Positions 7,580-15,674 of a stretch of 64,000 bases of DNA are shown here, piece after piece. Below the pieces are notes generated by a model, which did not search any database, was not told the origin of the DNA, and was given only the letters and a program-made list of their open reading frames with translations. Source of the stretch: Steroidobacteraceae bacterium. Lineage in GTDB: Bacteria; Pseudomonadota; Gammaproteobacteria; Steroidobacterales; Steroidobacteraceae. Made by a program: the position numbers and the translations under genes. Every line of letters starts with the position of its first letter. The first letter of the stretch is position 1. The stretch lies in NCBI GenBank assembly GCA_025451845.1, contig JANWJS010000017.1, forward strand, positions 1 through 64,000, written 5' to 3'.

Positions 7580-8428
7580 ATGACTCTCGAAGCCAGTGCG
7601 TTGTGGAGTCTCCCCGAGACCTTCCTTTTTGAGGGTCAGGCAGTTCGTTTCGGCAGTCTCGGCCGAGCAGACCGCCCGCCGCTGGTGCTCGTGCACGGGA
7701 CGCCGTTCTCTTCGGTCGTGTGGCGCCGCATTGCTCCGCACCTGACCGAGCACCGTCAGGTGTTCTACTACGATCTTCTGGGCTATGGCCGCTCCGAAAT
7801 GCGCCCCGACCAGGATGTCTCGCTGGCAGCCCAGGGACGGTTGTTCACAGCGTTGCTGCGCCATTGGCGGCTCTTGAACCCCGATGTCGTTGCACACGAC
7901 TTCGGCGGGTGCACGGCGCTGCGCGCCCACCTGCTTCATGGGTGTGACTATGGCTCCCTCACCTTGATCGATCCCGTGGCGTTGGCGCCCTGGGGGTCAC
8001 CTTTCGTGCGCCACGTTCGCGACCACGAAGCGGCTTTTGCCGGGCTTCCGTCCTATATCCACGCTGCCATCCTGCCGGCCTACATTGGCGGCGCCGCATT
8101 CCGACCTCTCCCTGCATCGACCCTGCGGCTCTATGTTGACCCCTGGCTAGAGGGGGCAGGCCAAGCCGCCTTTTATCGGCAGATCGCGCAAATGGAGCAG
8201 CGCTACACCGACGAGATCGAGCTGCGGTACGGAGAAATGCGCTGTCCCGTGAGAATCATCTGGGGTGAGCAAGATAGCTGGATCCCGGTCGAGCGAGGGC
8301 GCGAGTTGACGAGGCGAATCGCAGGGTCAACCCTGCGCATCGTGCCTGAAGCCGGGCATCTGGTTCAGGAGGATGCGCCGGAAGCCGTCCTCGCCGCGTT
8401 GCTGGGCGACCTCGTCCTACGGAAGTAG
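7580..8428 (+). CDS. Alpha/beta-hydrolase with aspartate nucleophile (epoxide hydrolase/dehalogenase type)
   Basis: A 282-aa hydrolase with the oxyanion motif HGTPFSSVVW near residue 39. The nucleophile elbow is AHDFGG with Asp107 at the nucleophile position, as in epoxide hydrolases and haloalkane/fluoroacetate dehalogenases rather than serine esterases. GEQDSWIP holds a candidate acid and AGHLVQEDAPE the base His. It follows the Rieske gene by 41 bp on the same strand and may share its transcript. The substrate is not evident from sequence. The 25-bp gap to the convergent MttB gene leaves no room for a long terminator. Confidence 0.75.
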   Translation: MTLEASALWSLPETFLFEGQAVRFGSLGRADRPPLVLVHGTPFSSVVWRRIAPHLTEHRQVFYYDLLGYGRSEMRPDQDVSLAAQGRLFTALLRHWRLLNPDVVAHDFGGCTALRAHLLHGCDYGSLTLIDPVALAPWGSPFVRHVRDHEAAFAGLPSYIHAAILPAYIGGAAFRPLPASTLRLYVDPWLEGAGQAAFYRQIAQMEQRYTDEIELRYGEMRCPVRIIWGEQDSWIPVERGRELTRRIAGSTLRIVPEAGHLVQEDAPEAVLAALLGDLVLRK

Positions 8429-8453
8429 CAGGCAGCGCCTGAGGCGAACTCCC

Positions 8454-9989
8454 TCAAGGCTCGCCGTCACCGATGTCCGCGCGGCGGCGCACCACGTAAT
8501 CATCCAGCGCTGCGGCGATCGCGGGATCGAGAGGCGGCTCCTCGTACTCGGCGAGCGCCCGCTTCCAGATCCCGGTCGCGCGCTCGGTGGCGTCGTGGCC
8601 CCCGGCAATCTGCCAGTTCTCATAACTCTGCCAGTTGGACACGAGCGGCTCGTAGAACGCGTGCTCGTAGCGCTCGAGAGTATGGGGCTCGCCGAAGAAA
8701 TGGCCGCCGGTCTTGACGCCGCGGATCGCTTCGAAGCCGAGCTCGGCCTCGTCGACCCGCACCGGCTCGAGGAATTGCATCATGAGCTGGAGCATCTCGA
8801 CATCGAGGATGAGCTTCTCGAACGATGCGGTCAGGCCGCCTTCCTGCCAGCCGGCCGCGTGATAGACGAGATTCGCGTGGCCGAGAATGGCACCCCATAG
8901 AGACATCTGGGTCTCGTACGCTCCCTGGGCGTCGGCTGCGTTGGAAGCGCTGGCATTGGAAGTCCGATACGGCAGCCCGTAGCGCCGCGCCAGTTGACCG
9001 CTGGCGACATTTGCCTTTGCATTCTCCGGTGTGCCGAAGGCAGGCGCGCCGGAACGCAGATCGACGTTCGACGTAAAGGCGCCATACATGACGGGCGTTC
9101 CGGGGCGCACGGCTTGCGCCAGGACCACTCCGAAGAGTGCCTCGGCGTTTTGCTGCGCCAGCGCCGCGGCCAGCGACACCGGCGCCATGGCCCCCATGAG
9201 GGTGAAGGGCGTGATGACGACCGGCTGCCCGTGGGCAGCCATCGCAAGCAACCCTTCGCTCATTCCCTCATCGAACCGGCGCGGGCTGTTGACCGAAATG
9301 ATGGTGATGACACCTGGGCTGACAGCGATCTCCTCGAGCGTGATCCCGCGCCCGATCGCCATCATCCTAATCCCATCCAGAGCGCGTCCGGCGCCGATCG
9401 CGCTGACGTGATAGGCCAGATCCGAGTAGCGGATGTTCGCGCGGTAGGTATCGAGGTGGCGTGAGCCCGCGGGCAACTCGATCGGCGCGCAGACCTGGTT
9501 GCCGAGCAGATGGATGGCGTTGAAGTAGTGCGCCAGCCGGATGAAATCGCAGTAATCCGCAAAGTTCCCCGAGCGGCGGCCGCGCTCGCGGTCGTGGACA
9601 TTGGGCGGTCCGGCCACGAGCCCGAAGTTGACGTGATTGGCGCCGAACGTCACCTGTCGGGCCGGATTGCGCGGGGTTAGCGTGAAGGACCGCGGCGCCG
9701 TCGCGAGCGCCTGCTCCACGAGACCGCGATCGATACACACCATACCGCTGGCATCGTCGACCTTTGCGCCCGCGGCTCGCATGATTTCGCACGCCCGCGG
9801 CGACCGCAATTCGATGCCGAGCTCCTCGAGGATGCGTAGCGAGGTGAGATGAATGCCCTCCAGTTGGTCGGCCGTGAGCACTTCCATGGGCGCGAACGGG
9901 TTCCTGACCGTGCGCCAGGGGAGCTGGCGCAGGTGGGTCGGAGCCGCGCGGCGGCCTCTGCCGCCTCCAGGTCGTCGCCGTGATTCCAT
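8454..9989 (-). CDS. MttB/MtgB-superfamily methyltransferase (non-pyrrolysine)
   Basis: A 511-aa member of the trimethylamine methyltransferase superfamily, whose characterised pyrrolysine-free members move a methyl group from glycine betaine or related amines to a corrinoid protein. Family features run through the chain: TADQLEGIHLTSLRILEELG near the N-terminus, FTLTPRNPARQV, RYSDLAYHVS, and the late block ANLVYHAAGWQEGGLTASFEK. There is no in-frame amber codon, so it is not a pyrrolysine enzyme. No corrinoid protein or corrinoid:THF methyltransferase is in the window. ATG 9989 is preferred to an upstream extension that enters a repeat. It diverges from the amine dehydrogenase operon at 10256. 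Confidence 0.85.
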   Translation of the reverse strand: MESRRRPGGGRGRRAAPTHLRQLPWRTVRNPFAPMEVLTADQLEGIHLTSLRILEELGIELRSPRACEIMRAAGAKVDDASGMVCIDRGLVEQALATAPRSFTLTPRNPARQVTFGANHVNFGLVAGPPNVHDRERGRRSGNFADYCDFIRLAHYFNAIHLLGNQVCAPIELPAGSRHLDTYRANIRYSDLAYHVSAIGAGRALDGIRMMAIGRGITLEEIAVSPGVITIISVNSPRRFDEGMSEGLLAMAAHGQPVVITPFTLMGAMAPVSLAAALAQQNAEALFGVVLAQAVRPGTPVMYGAFTSNVDLRSGAPAFGTPENAKANVASGQLARRYGLPYRTSNASASNAADAQGAYETQMSLWGAILGHANLVYHAAGWQEGGLTASFEKLILDVEMLQLMMQFLEPVRVDEAELGFEAIRGVKTGGHFFGEPHTLERYEHAFYEPLVSNWQSYENWQIAGGHDATERATGIWKRALAEYEEPPLDPAIAAALDDYVVRRRADIGDGEP

Positions 9990-10068
9990 TTTTAAATCAT
10001 TGCGGACGACGTCTGCGCGGATTTGCGCAAAGCCGACATCGCCGGTGCACCCTTGCGACGTAGTGGAT

Positions 10069-10169
10069 GCGCTGACTGCGGGCTCCTGCCCGAGCCAGCG
10101 TGCCGCGAGCCAAGAGCGAGGTTTTGGCACGCGGCTCCCCCACCTGCGGCGGCTGGATACTTCCCTAGC
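10069..10169 (+). repeat. Diverged copy of the ~105-bp hairpin repeat
   Basis: The modules seen at 35.3, 45.8, 54.3 and 62.7 kb appear here in the same order but degraded: GGGCTCCTGCCCGAGCCAGCG, a stem around GCGAGCC...GGTTTTGGC, then CACCTGCGGCGGC. This copy lies between divergent genes, unlike the others, and its central stem is imperfect, so it may be a relic. Confidence 0.6.
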
Positions 10170-10255
10170 CCGGGGGCGTGAGTCGGGATTTTGTGCCGTC
10201 GGGATTCTGCAAGGGATCGTCGCGAATACGATATTCGGTCAACAGGGCGCCTGCC

Positions 10256-11914
10256 ATGCTCGCGCAGCACATGAAATCGCAAACGCCCCTCGGGCGGGAC
10301 CGCGCGTCAGTCGCGGGCAAGCAGCCGCCCATCGATGAGTCGACTGACGTGCTCATCGTTGGCGCGGGGCCGGCGGGGATCTCGGCTGCGCTCACAGCCG
10401 CGGCCGGCGGTGTGCGCGTCACGTTGGTCGACGAGAATCCCGTGCCTCTGCAGACCATGGGTGAGGACGTGCCGCTGCATTTCGGCGGCCGCATGGCCCC
10501 GACCGTGGCGAATCGTAATGCGGTACTCGAATCGATCCTCCGGGCCCGACCGCGGCTCGCGGACGCGATCGACGCCGGCGTGGATGTCCGCCTCGGCACG
10601 GCTGCCTGGGGACTCTTTCCGCAACGGCGCACGGCCGGCTGGATCGATGGCCACGTAGCGGGGCTTGCGGACGAGGACCACGCATACCTGCTGCGCTTCC
10701 GGCAGGTGATCGTCGCGGCGGGCTGCCGCGATATGGGTGTCGCATTCGACGGTTGGCAGCGTCCGGGGGTAATGGGCGCAAGCGCGGCATACAGGCTGGC
10801 AACAACCTATGAGGCGTTGGATTCCAGGACGGCGGTGCTCGTCGGCAGCGGTACGGAAGGGCTGCAGATCGGCAACGCTCTGCTGGACGCCGGTATTCGG
10901 ATCGCAGCGATCGTCGAGCAGGGGGAGGCGGTCACAGGCCCGAAGGAGCTGTTGGTACGCTTGCTCGAGAGCGGCACGCGCCTCTTCACGCGTCACGTGA
11001 TACGGGAGACCATTGGTGACTCGCACGGCGTCGCTGCCGCCAGGCTTGCCGGCGTCGATGCGGACGGAACCCGCCTTTCAGGCCAGCTGCAGCGGATCGA
11101 GTGCGACACCGTCGTGCTGGCGATGGCTGCGATTCCGGCCATCGAGCTGATCGAGGCGGTCGGCTGCACCGTGAGCTTTCAGGCTGCGCGCGGCGGTCAC
11201 GTGGCCGTCGTCGATGGGTCGCAAAGAACATCACTCCCGTTTCTCTATGCTGCGGGAGACTGCGCCGGCATCTGGGCGTCGAAGACGCTTTCCGATAACA
11301 CCGCTCGCCGCGAGGGAAGAATTGCCGCCGTCGCAGCCCTTCGATCTCTCGGCGTGGGGGCCGACGGCGCCGAGGAGGCGCCCGTATCGCCAGAGGCCCC
11401 CGAGAGGGATATCGCGCTCGAGCGCCTGGAGTGGGTGCGGGCAATGACTTTGAAATCAGCGGGCTCCCCATTTCTGTGCCAGTGCGAGGAGGTGACGGCG
11501 GCGGAGGTTCTCGGGCTGCACCCGCCCCGCTATCTGAAGTGGAGGCCAGAGGCGGCCGAAGCGCGGCGACTGGGCTCTGTGGAACCGGGGGGGACACCCC
11601 ATCCCGATGTGGTGAAACGGCTCACCCGCGCCGGCATGGGGCCGTGTCAGGGACGACGCTGTCGCGAGCAGATCGCGGCGCTCATGGCCTTGGATTCAGG
11701 CCGCGCGCTTACCGACATTCCGCTCGCGACGTACCGACCGCCGGTGCGGCCCCTGCGTCTCGCCCAAATGGCAGCACTGCCTGAGGCGGCGAGCATGGGC
11801 GAGGGTTGGGAAAGTTGGTTCGGCATACCGTCGCAATGGATCCCTTTCTGGCGCCTGCCGCCCGCCTGTTCGGGGGCGGATTCCGGCGCTGAAGAGCCGG
11901 TGGCGGGCGAATGA
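10256..11914 (+). CDS. FAD amine dehydrogenase subunit A with BFD-like [2Fe-2S] domain (HcnB/OoxA-like)
   Basis: A 552-aa flavoprotein of the HcnB/opine oxidase subunit A/SoxA-like family. The dinucleotide fold begins VLIVGAGPAGISAAL near residue 38, a second nucleotide fold carries VLVGSGTEGLQIG, and YAAGDCAGIW is the FAD-contacting C-terminal motif. From about residue 405 comes the BFD-like iron-sulphur domain, with CQCEEVT and GMGPCQGRRC giving four cysteines. The next gene, which overlaps by 4 bp, encodes the small FAD subunit, so the two form a membrane- or electron-carrier-linked amine dehydrogenase. A substituted amino acid such as an opine, dimethylglycine or proline betaine product is plausible. 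ATG 10256 is chosen over ATG 10271 without strong evidence. Confidence 0.82.
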   Translation: MLAQHMKSQTPLGRDRASVAGKQPPIDESTDVLIVGAGPAGISAALTAAAGGVRVTLVDENPVPLQTMGEDVPLHFGGRMAPTVANRNAVLESILRARPRLADAIDAGVDVRLGTAAWGLFPQRRTAGWIDGHVAGLADEDHAYLLRFRQVIVAAGCRDMGVAFDGWQRPGVMGASAAYRLATTYEALDSRTAVLVGSGTEGLQIGNALLDAGIRIAAIVEQGEAVTGPKELLVRLLESGTRLFTRHVIRETIGDSHGVAAARLAGVDADGTRLSGQLQRIECDTVVLAMAAIPAIELIEAVGCTVSFQAARGGHVAVVDGSQRTSLPFLYAAGDCAGIWASKTLSDNTARREGRIAAVAALRSLGVGADGAEEAPVSPEAPERDIALERLEWVRAMTLKSAGSPFLCQCEEVTAAEVLGLHPPRYLKWRPEAAEARRLGSVEPGGTPHPDVVKRLTRAGMGPCQGRRCREQIAALMALDSGRALTDIPLATYRPPVRPLRLAQMAALPEAASMGEGWESWFGIPSQWIPFWRLPPACSGADSGAEEPVAGE

Positions 11915-13089
11915 GCTCACGCTGCGGGCGCGGCGAGGGCCAAGGCGCCGCGGTGGTCATCATTGGCGGGGGCGTGACGGGTCTGAGCGCCGGCTGGTGG
12001 CTCGCCCGGGAGGGCGTCGATACTCTGGTATTGGACGCGGCTGCCGCGGGCTGGGGCGCCTCGGGGCGTAATGGCGGCGGCTGCTCACATCATCATAGTC
12101 CGCTCTTCCGGGAAGAGCAGCGTCTGTGGCCACTGATGGACGAGATGCTCGGCTACCCGACCGAGTTCCAGCGGAATCGGATCCGCATTGCACTCGATGA
12201 GCGGCAGTTCGACCTGTATCGGCGTGCGAGCGACAACGGCACCCGCCAAGGTTTCCGCTCGGAGGTGTTGGATCCCAAGCAGGTCCGCGAGCTCGTGCCA
12301 CTCGCGGGAGACAACGTCTTCGGCGGCTATTTCTACCATTTCGGCGGACATGCGAACCCGCACCGCACGCTTCAGGCTTACGCTTGGGCCTTGCGCGATT
12401 GCGGAGGGCGGCTTCTGCAGCACACTCGCGCGTTGGGTTTCGATACCCGCGGCAATCGTGTAGTGAGCGTAAAGACAAGCCGCGGCACATTGGCCTGCGA
12501 CCACGTCGTCATCGCCGCAGGACCTGCAACCGGAGAGATCGCCGCACTCCTCGGAGTGACGGTGCCCCTGATGAGCGCTCGCGCCGAGATGATCGTGACG
12601 GAGCCGCTGCCGCCAATGACGTTGGGTGGCGTGGACGGCAACGGGCTGTACGGCCGGCAAACCTTGCGTGGCAACCTCGCATACGGCGGCGGCCCTCATG
12701 AATGGATCGATCTCGCGGACGCGGAGCACACGCGTCCGTACTCCACACCGTTGCAAGCTAGTATCGCCCGCCGGCTCTGCGAGCTCCTGCCGAAGGCCGC
12801 TCATGCCCGTGTGATCCGCAGCTGGGCGGGATTCATCGAGAATACTCCCGACGGACGGCCCATCATCGACCGTCCCGCCGCAGTGCAGAATCTGACGATC
12901 GCAACGCTTTCGAGCGTGGGATTCGGACTCTCGCCGGCCTCCGGGCGGGCCATCCGCGATCTGGTGGTCACCGGGACCTGCGGCTTTACCGACGTGTCGA
13001 CACTAACATTGAGCCGGTTTACGAGTCTGCAGCCGGACTGGACGGCGCTGCAGGGCTGGCTGCCCAGCCTCGTTCGCGGCGGCGAATGA
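11911..13089 (+). CDS. FAD amine dehydrogenase subunit B (HcnC/OoxB/DadA-like)
   Basis: A 392-aa DAO-superfamily flavoprotein. VVIIGGGVTGLSAGWWLARE is the Rossmann motif at residues ~15-34, GWGASGRNGGG contacts FAD, and the C-terminal SWAGFIENTPDGRPIID and GFGLSPASGRAI segments are typical of glycine/sarcosine/D-amino-acid oxidising subunits. It overlaps the A subunit by ATGA and is surely co-translated. A convergent AraC gene overlaps its last 87 bp on the other strand. The catalytic reaction is oxidation of a secondary or tertiary amine; the substrate is not fixed by sequence. Confidence 0.82.
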   Translation: MSSRCGRGEGQGAAVVIIGGGVTGLSAGWWLAREGVDTLVLDAAAAGWGASGRNGGGCSHHHSPLFREEQRLWPLMDEMLGYPTEFQRNRIRIALDERQFDLYRRASDNGTRQGFRSEVLDPKQVRELVPLAGDNVFGGYFYHFGGHANPHRTLQAYAWALRDCGGRLLQHTRALGFDTRGNRVVSVKTSRGTLACDHVVIAAGPATGEIAALLGVTVPLMSARAEMIVTEPLPPMTLGGVDGNGLYGRQTLRGNLAYGGGPHEWIDLADAEHTRPYSTPLQASIARRLCELLPKAAHARVIRSWAGFIENTPDGRPIIDRPAAVQNLTIATLSSVGFGLSPASGRAIRDLVVTGTCGFTDVSTLTLSRFTSLQPDWTALQGWLPSLVRGGE

Positions 13090-14046
13090 GCGGCGCTCGT
13101 GCGTAGGGGGAATGCCGTACCGGCGCTTATAGGCATGACAGAAATGAGAGGGCGAGCCGAAGCCGCACTCGAGCGCGATGGTGCGCAGCGAATCCAACGT
13201 CCGGCGCAGCAGCGTGCGCGCCTTGGCGAGGCGCAGATCGAGATAGAAGGTTTTCGGCGAGGAGCGGATGTGCTCGCGGAAGAGTCGCTCGACCTGCCGG
13301 ACCGAGATGTTGGCGCGGCGCGCCAGCTCTCGCAGCTCCAGCGGCTCATCGAGCGCCCCTTCCATGAGAGAGATCACCTGGATCAGCTTCGGGTTCTCGA
13401 TGCGATAGCGGGCATGCAGATCGAGACGCTGCTGCTCCTCCTGAGTCCGCACCTGCGGGTGAATGAACTGCTCGGCGACCGCCAGGGCGAGCTGGCTGCC
13501 ACCCACCTGACTGATGAAATGCACCATCATGTCGAGCGCAGCGGTTCCGCCGGAGCAGGTGAAGACATTGCGATCGATGACGTAGAGATCCTCTGTGACG
13601 TCGAGCTGCGGATAGCGCGTGCGAAAGGCCTCGAGGTATTCCCAATGGACCGTGCAGCGCCGTCCGGTCAGCACTCCGGCTTCGGCGAGGAGAAAGGAGC
13701 CGCTGCTGATCGCGCCAATGACCGTGCCGTGACGCGCGAGCCGGCGCAGCTGGTGGTGCACCTGGGTGTTGCGCTCCACCTCGGGCGCCTCGAGGCCGGC
13801 GCACACGATGATCGTGTCGACCTTGCCGAGATCAGCCAGCGAGCCCCGAGCTGCGACGGAGATTCCGTTGCTGGCTTCCACGGGGGTGCCATCGGCCGAG
13901 ACCAGTTGCCATTCGAAAAGCGGCGAGCCGCTCAAACGGTTGGCGGCGCGCAGCGGCTCGACGCCGGCTGCAAACGCCATCATCGAGAAGCGGGGAACGA
14001 GCAGGAATGCTACTCGAACCGGCTTACTGGTGGATCCGAGCGCCAT
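13003..14046 (-). CDS. GlxA/GbdR-type AraC regulator with DJ-1/PfpI-like sensor domain
   Basis: A 347-aa regulator. Residues ~10-190 are a glutamine-amidotransferase-like domain (VRVAFLLVPRFSMMAFAAG, then AISSGSFLLAEAG), with no Cys at the elbow, so it is a ligand sensor rather than an enzyme. Residues ~235-330 carry two AraC helix-turn-helix units (LELRELARRANISVRQVERLF and IALECGFGSPSHFCHAYK). GbdR, CdhR and SouR, which sense glycine betaine, carnitine and sarcosine in pseudomonads, have this architecture. The start has GGAGG 6-7 bp upstream. It diverges from soxB by 100 bp and probably activates soxBDAG. Its C-terminal tail overlaps the flavoprotein gene end. Confidence 0.88.
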   Translation of the reverse strand: MALGSTSKPVRVAFLLVPRFSMMAFAAGVEPLRAANRLSGSPLFEWQLVSADGTPVEASNGISVAARGSLADLGKVDTIIVCAGLEAPEVERNTQVHHQLRRLARHGTVIGAISSGSFLLAEAGVLTGRRCTVHWEYLEAFRTRYPQLDVTEDLYVIDRNVFTCSGGTAALDMMVHFISQVGGSQLALAVAEQFIHPQVRTQEEQQRLDLHARYRIENPKLIQVISLMEGALDEPLELRELARRANISVRQVERLFREHIRSSPKTFYLDLRLAKARTLLRRTLDSLRTIALECGFGSPSHFCHAYKRRYGIPPTHERRSFAAANEAGQPALQRRPVRLQTRKPAQC

Positions 14047-14146
14047 CGCGCCTCCTTCCCGGCAGGTGCGATGCCGGGCCGCGGGGCTACTGTAGCATGC
14101 AGCGCGCGCGGCGGAGGGGGGCTCGGGCCGAGTAAGATGAGGTCTC

Positions 14147-15397
14147 ATGCGCTATTCGATCTTTAGCCTCCTGCGCCAGGCCTTGGTGGGGCACAGGGGA
14201 TGGGAACCCGCCTGGCGCGACGCTGAACCCAAGCCTGCCTACGACGTGATCCTCGTCGGAGGGGGCGGCCACGGCCTGTCGACGGCGCACTATCTGGCGA
14301 AAGTGCACGGCATCACCGACGTGGCGGTTCTCGAAAAGGGGTGGATCGGACTCGGCAATGTGGGACGCAACACCACCATCATCCGCTCGAATTACCTGCT
14401 GGCCGGGAACAATCCCTTCTATGAGCTCTCCATGAAGCTCTGGGAGGGGCTCGAGCAGGATCTGAATTTCAACGCGATGGTCAGTCAGCGTGGCGTGTTG
14501 AACCTGTATCATTCGGACTCGCAACGAGACGCCTATGCACGCCGGGGCAACGCGATGCGCATGCACGGCGTCGATGCCGAATTGCTGGACGCCGGCGCCG
14601 TCAGGAGCATGCTGCCCTTTCTCGATTTCGAGAACGCGCGCTTTCCCATCCAGGGAGGACTGCTGCAGCGCCGCGGCGGCACCGCCAGGCATGACGCGGT
14701 GGCCTGGGGTTATGCGCGCGCAGCGAGTGAGCGTGGTGTCGACATCGTGCAGAACTGCGAAGTCACCGGGTTCATCAGCGAAGGCGAGCGGATTGTCGGC
14801 GTGCGAACCTCGCGCGGTGACATCCGCGCGCGCAAAATCGGCATGGCGGTTGCCGGCAACACCTCGAATGTGGCGCGCATGGCCGGGTTGCGCCTGCCGA
14901 TCGAGAGCCACGTGCTGCAGGCGTTCGTTTCCGAAGCCGTCAAGCCGCTGGTTCCGTGTGTCGTGACTTACGGCGCGGGGCATTTCTACGTCAGCCAGTC
15001 CGACAAAGGGGGCCTGGTCTTTGGCGGCAACATCGACGGCTACAACTCTTACGCACAGCGCGGCAATCTGCCGACCGTCGAGGACGTGTGCGAGAGCGGC
15101 ATGGCGCTGATGCCCGCGATCGGGAGAGTGCGCATCGTGCGCTCGTGGGGAGGCATCATGGACATGTCGATGGATGGCTCGCCGATCATCGACCGCACGC
15201 CCATCGACGGACTCTACCTGAACGGCGGCTGGTGTTACGGCGGGTTCAAGGCAACTCCGGCATCGGGTTATTGTTTTGCTCACTTGCTGGCCCGGGACGA
15301 AGCCCACGAAGTGGCGCGAGCCTTCCGCCTCGATCGGTTCGCGGCCGGTCGCCTGCTCGATGAGAAGGGCCAGGGACCCCAACCGAATCTGCACTGA
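14147..15397 (+). CDS. soxB: Sarcosine oxidase subunit beta
   Basis: This 416-aa subunit of heterotetrameric sarcosine oxidase holds the site where sarcosine is oxidised. VILVGGGGHGLSTAHYLAK (residues ~33-51) binds FAD. RRGGTARHDAVAWGYARAA contains the His that carries the covalent FMN in characterised SoxB proteins. GNVGRNTTIIRSNYL and MSMDGSPIID are further family signatures. It opens the operon soxB-soxD-soxA-soxG-MFS and lies 100 bp from the divergent AraC regulator. The product pair is glycine and a one-carbon unit passed to SoxA. Confidence 0.95.
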   Translation: MRYSIFSLLRQALVGHRGWEPAWRDAEPKPAYDVILVGGGGHGLSTAHYLAKVHGITDVAVLEKGWIGLGNVGRNTTIIRSNYLLAGNNPFYELSMKLWEGLEQDLNFNAMVSQRGVLNLYHSDSQRDAYARRGNAMRMHGVDAELLDAGAVRSMLPFLDFENARFPIQGGLLQRRGGTARHDAVAWGYARAASERGVDIVQNCEVTGFISEGERIVGVRTSRGDIRARKIGMAVAGNTSNVARMAGLRLPIESHVLQAFVSEAVKPLVPCVVTYGAGHFYVSQSDKGGLVFGGNIDGYNSYAQRGNLPTVEDVCESGMALMPAIGRVRIVRSWGGIMDMSMDGSPIIDRTPIDGLYLNGGWCYGGFKATPASGYCFAHLLARDEAHEVARAFRLDRFAAGRLLDEKGQGPQPNLH

Positions 15398-15404
15398 AGT
15401 CGCC

Positions 15405-15674
15405 ATGCGCATCGAATGTCCTTTCTGCGGCGAGCGGGATGTCAGCGAGTTCACCTATCTCGGCGACGCCGATTTCCGCCGCCCGCCCGCCGACGCGGAG
15501 GGCCGCGCTGAGCGCTTCTACGAAGCGGTCTACTTGCGCGACAATCCGGCGGGACCCCACCGGGAGTGGTGGTATCACGCGAGCGGCTGCCTCTCCTGGC
15601 TGCAGGTCATTCGCAACACGCGCACGCACGAGATTCTTGCCGTGGAGCTCGCAACAGAGAGGCCGCGTTCATGA
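15405..15674 (+). CDS. soxD: Sarcosine oxidase subunit delta
   Basis: An 89-aa zinc-binding small subunit. MRIECPFCGERDVSEF supplies a CxxC pair, and the later YLRDNPAGPHREWWYHASGC gives a His and Cys that complete the site in SoxD structures. The start at 15405 is 8 bp after soxB. It overlaps soxA by ATGA. Length and position fit soxBDAG operons exactly. Confidence 0.95.
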   Translation: MRIECPFCGERDVSEFTYLGDADFRRPPADAEGRAERFYEAVYLRDNPAGPHREWWYHASGCLSWLQVIRNTRTHEILAVELATERPRS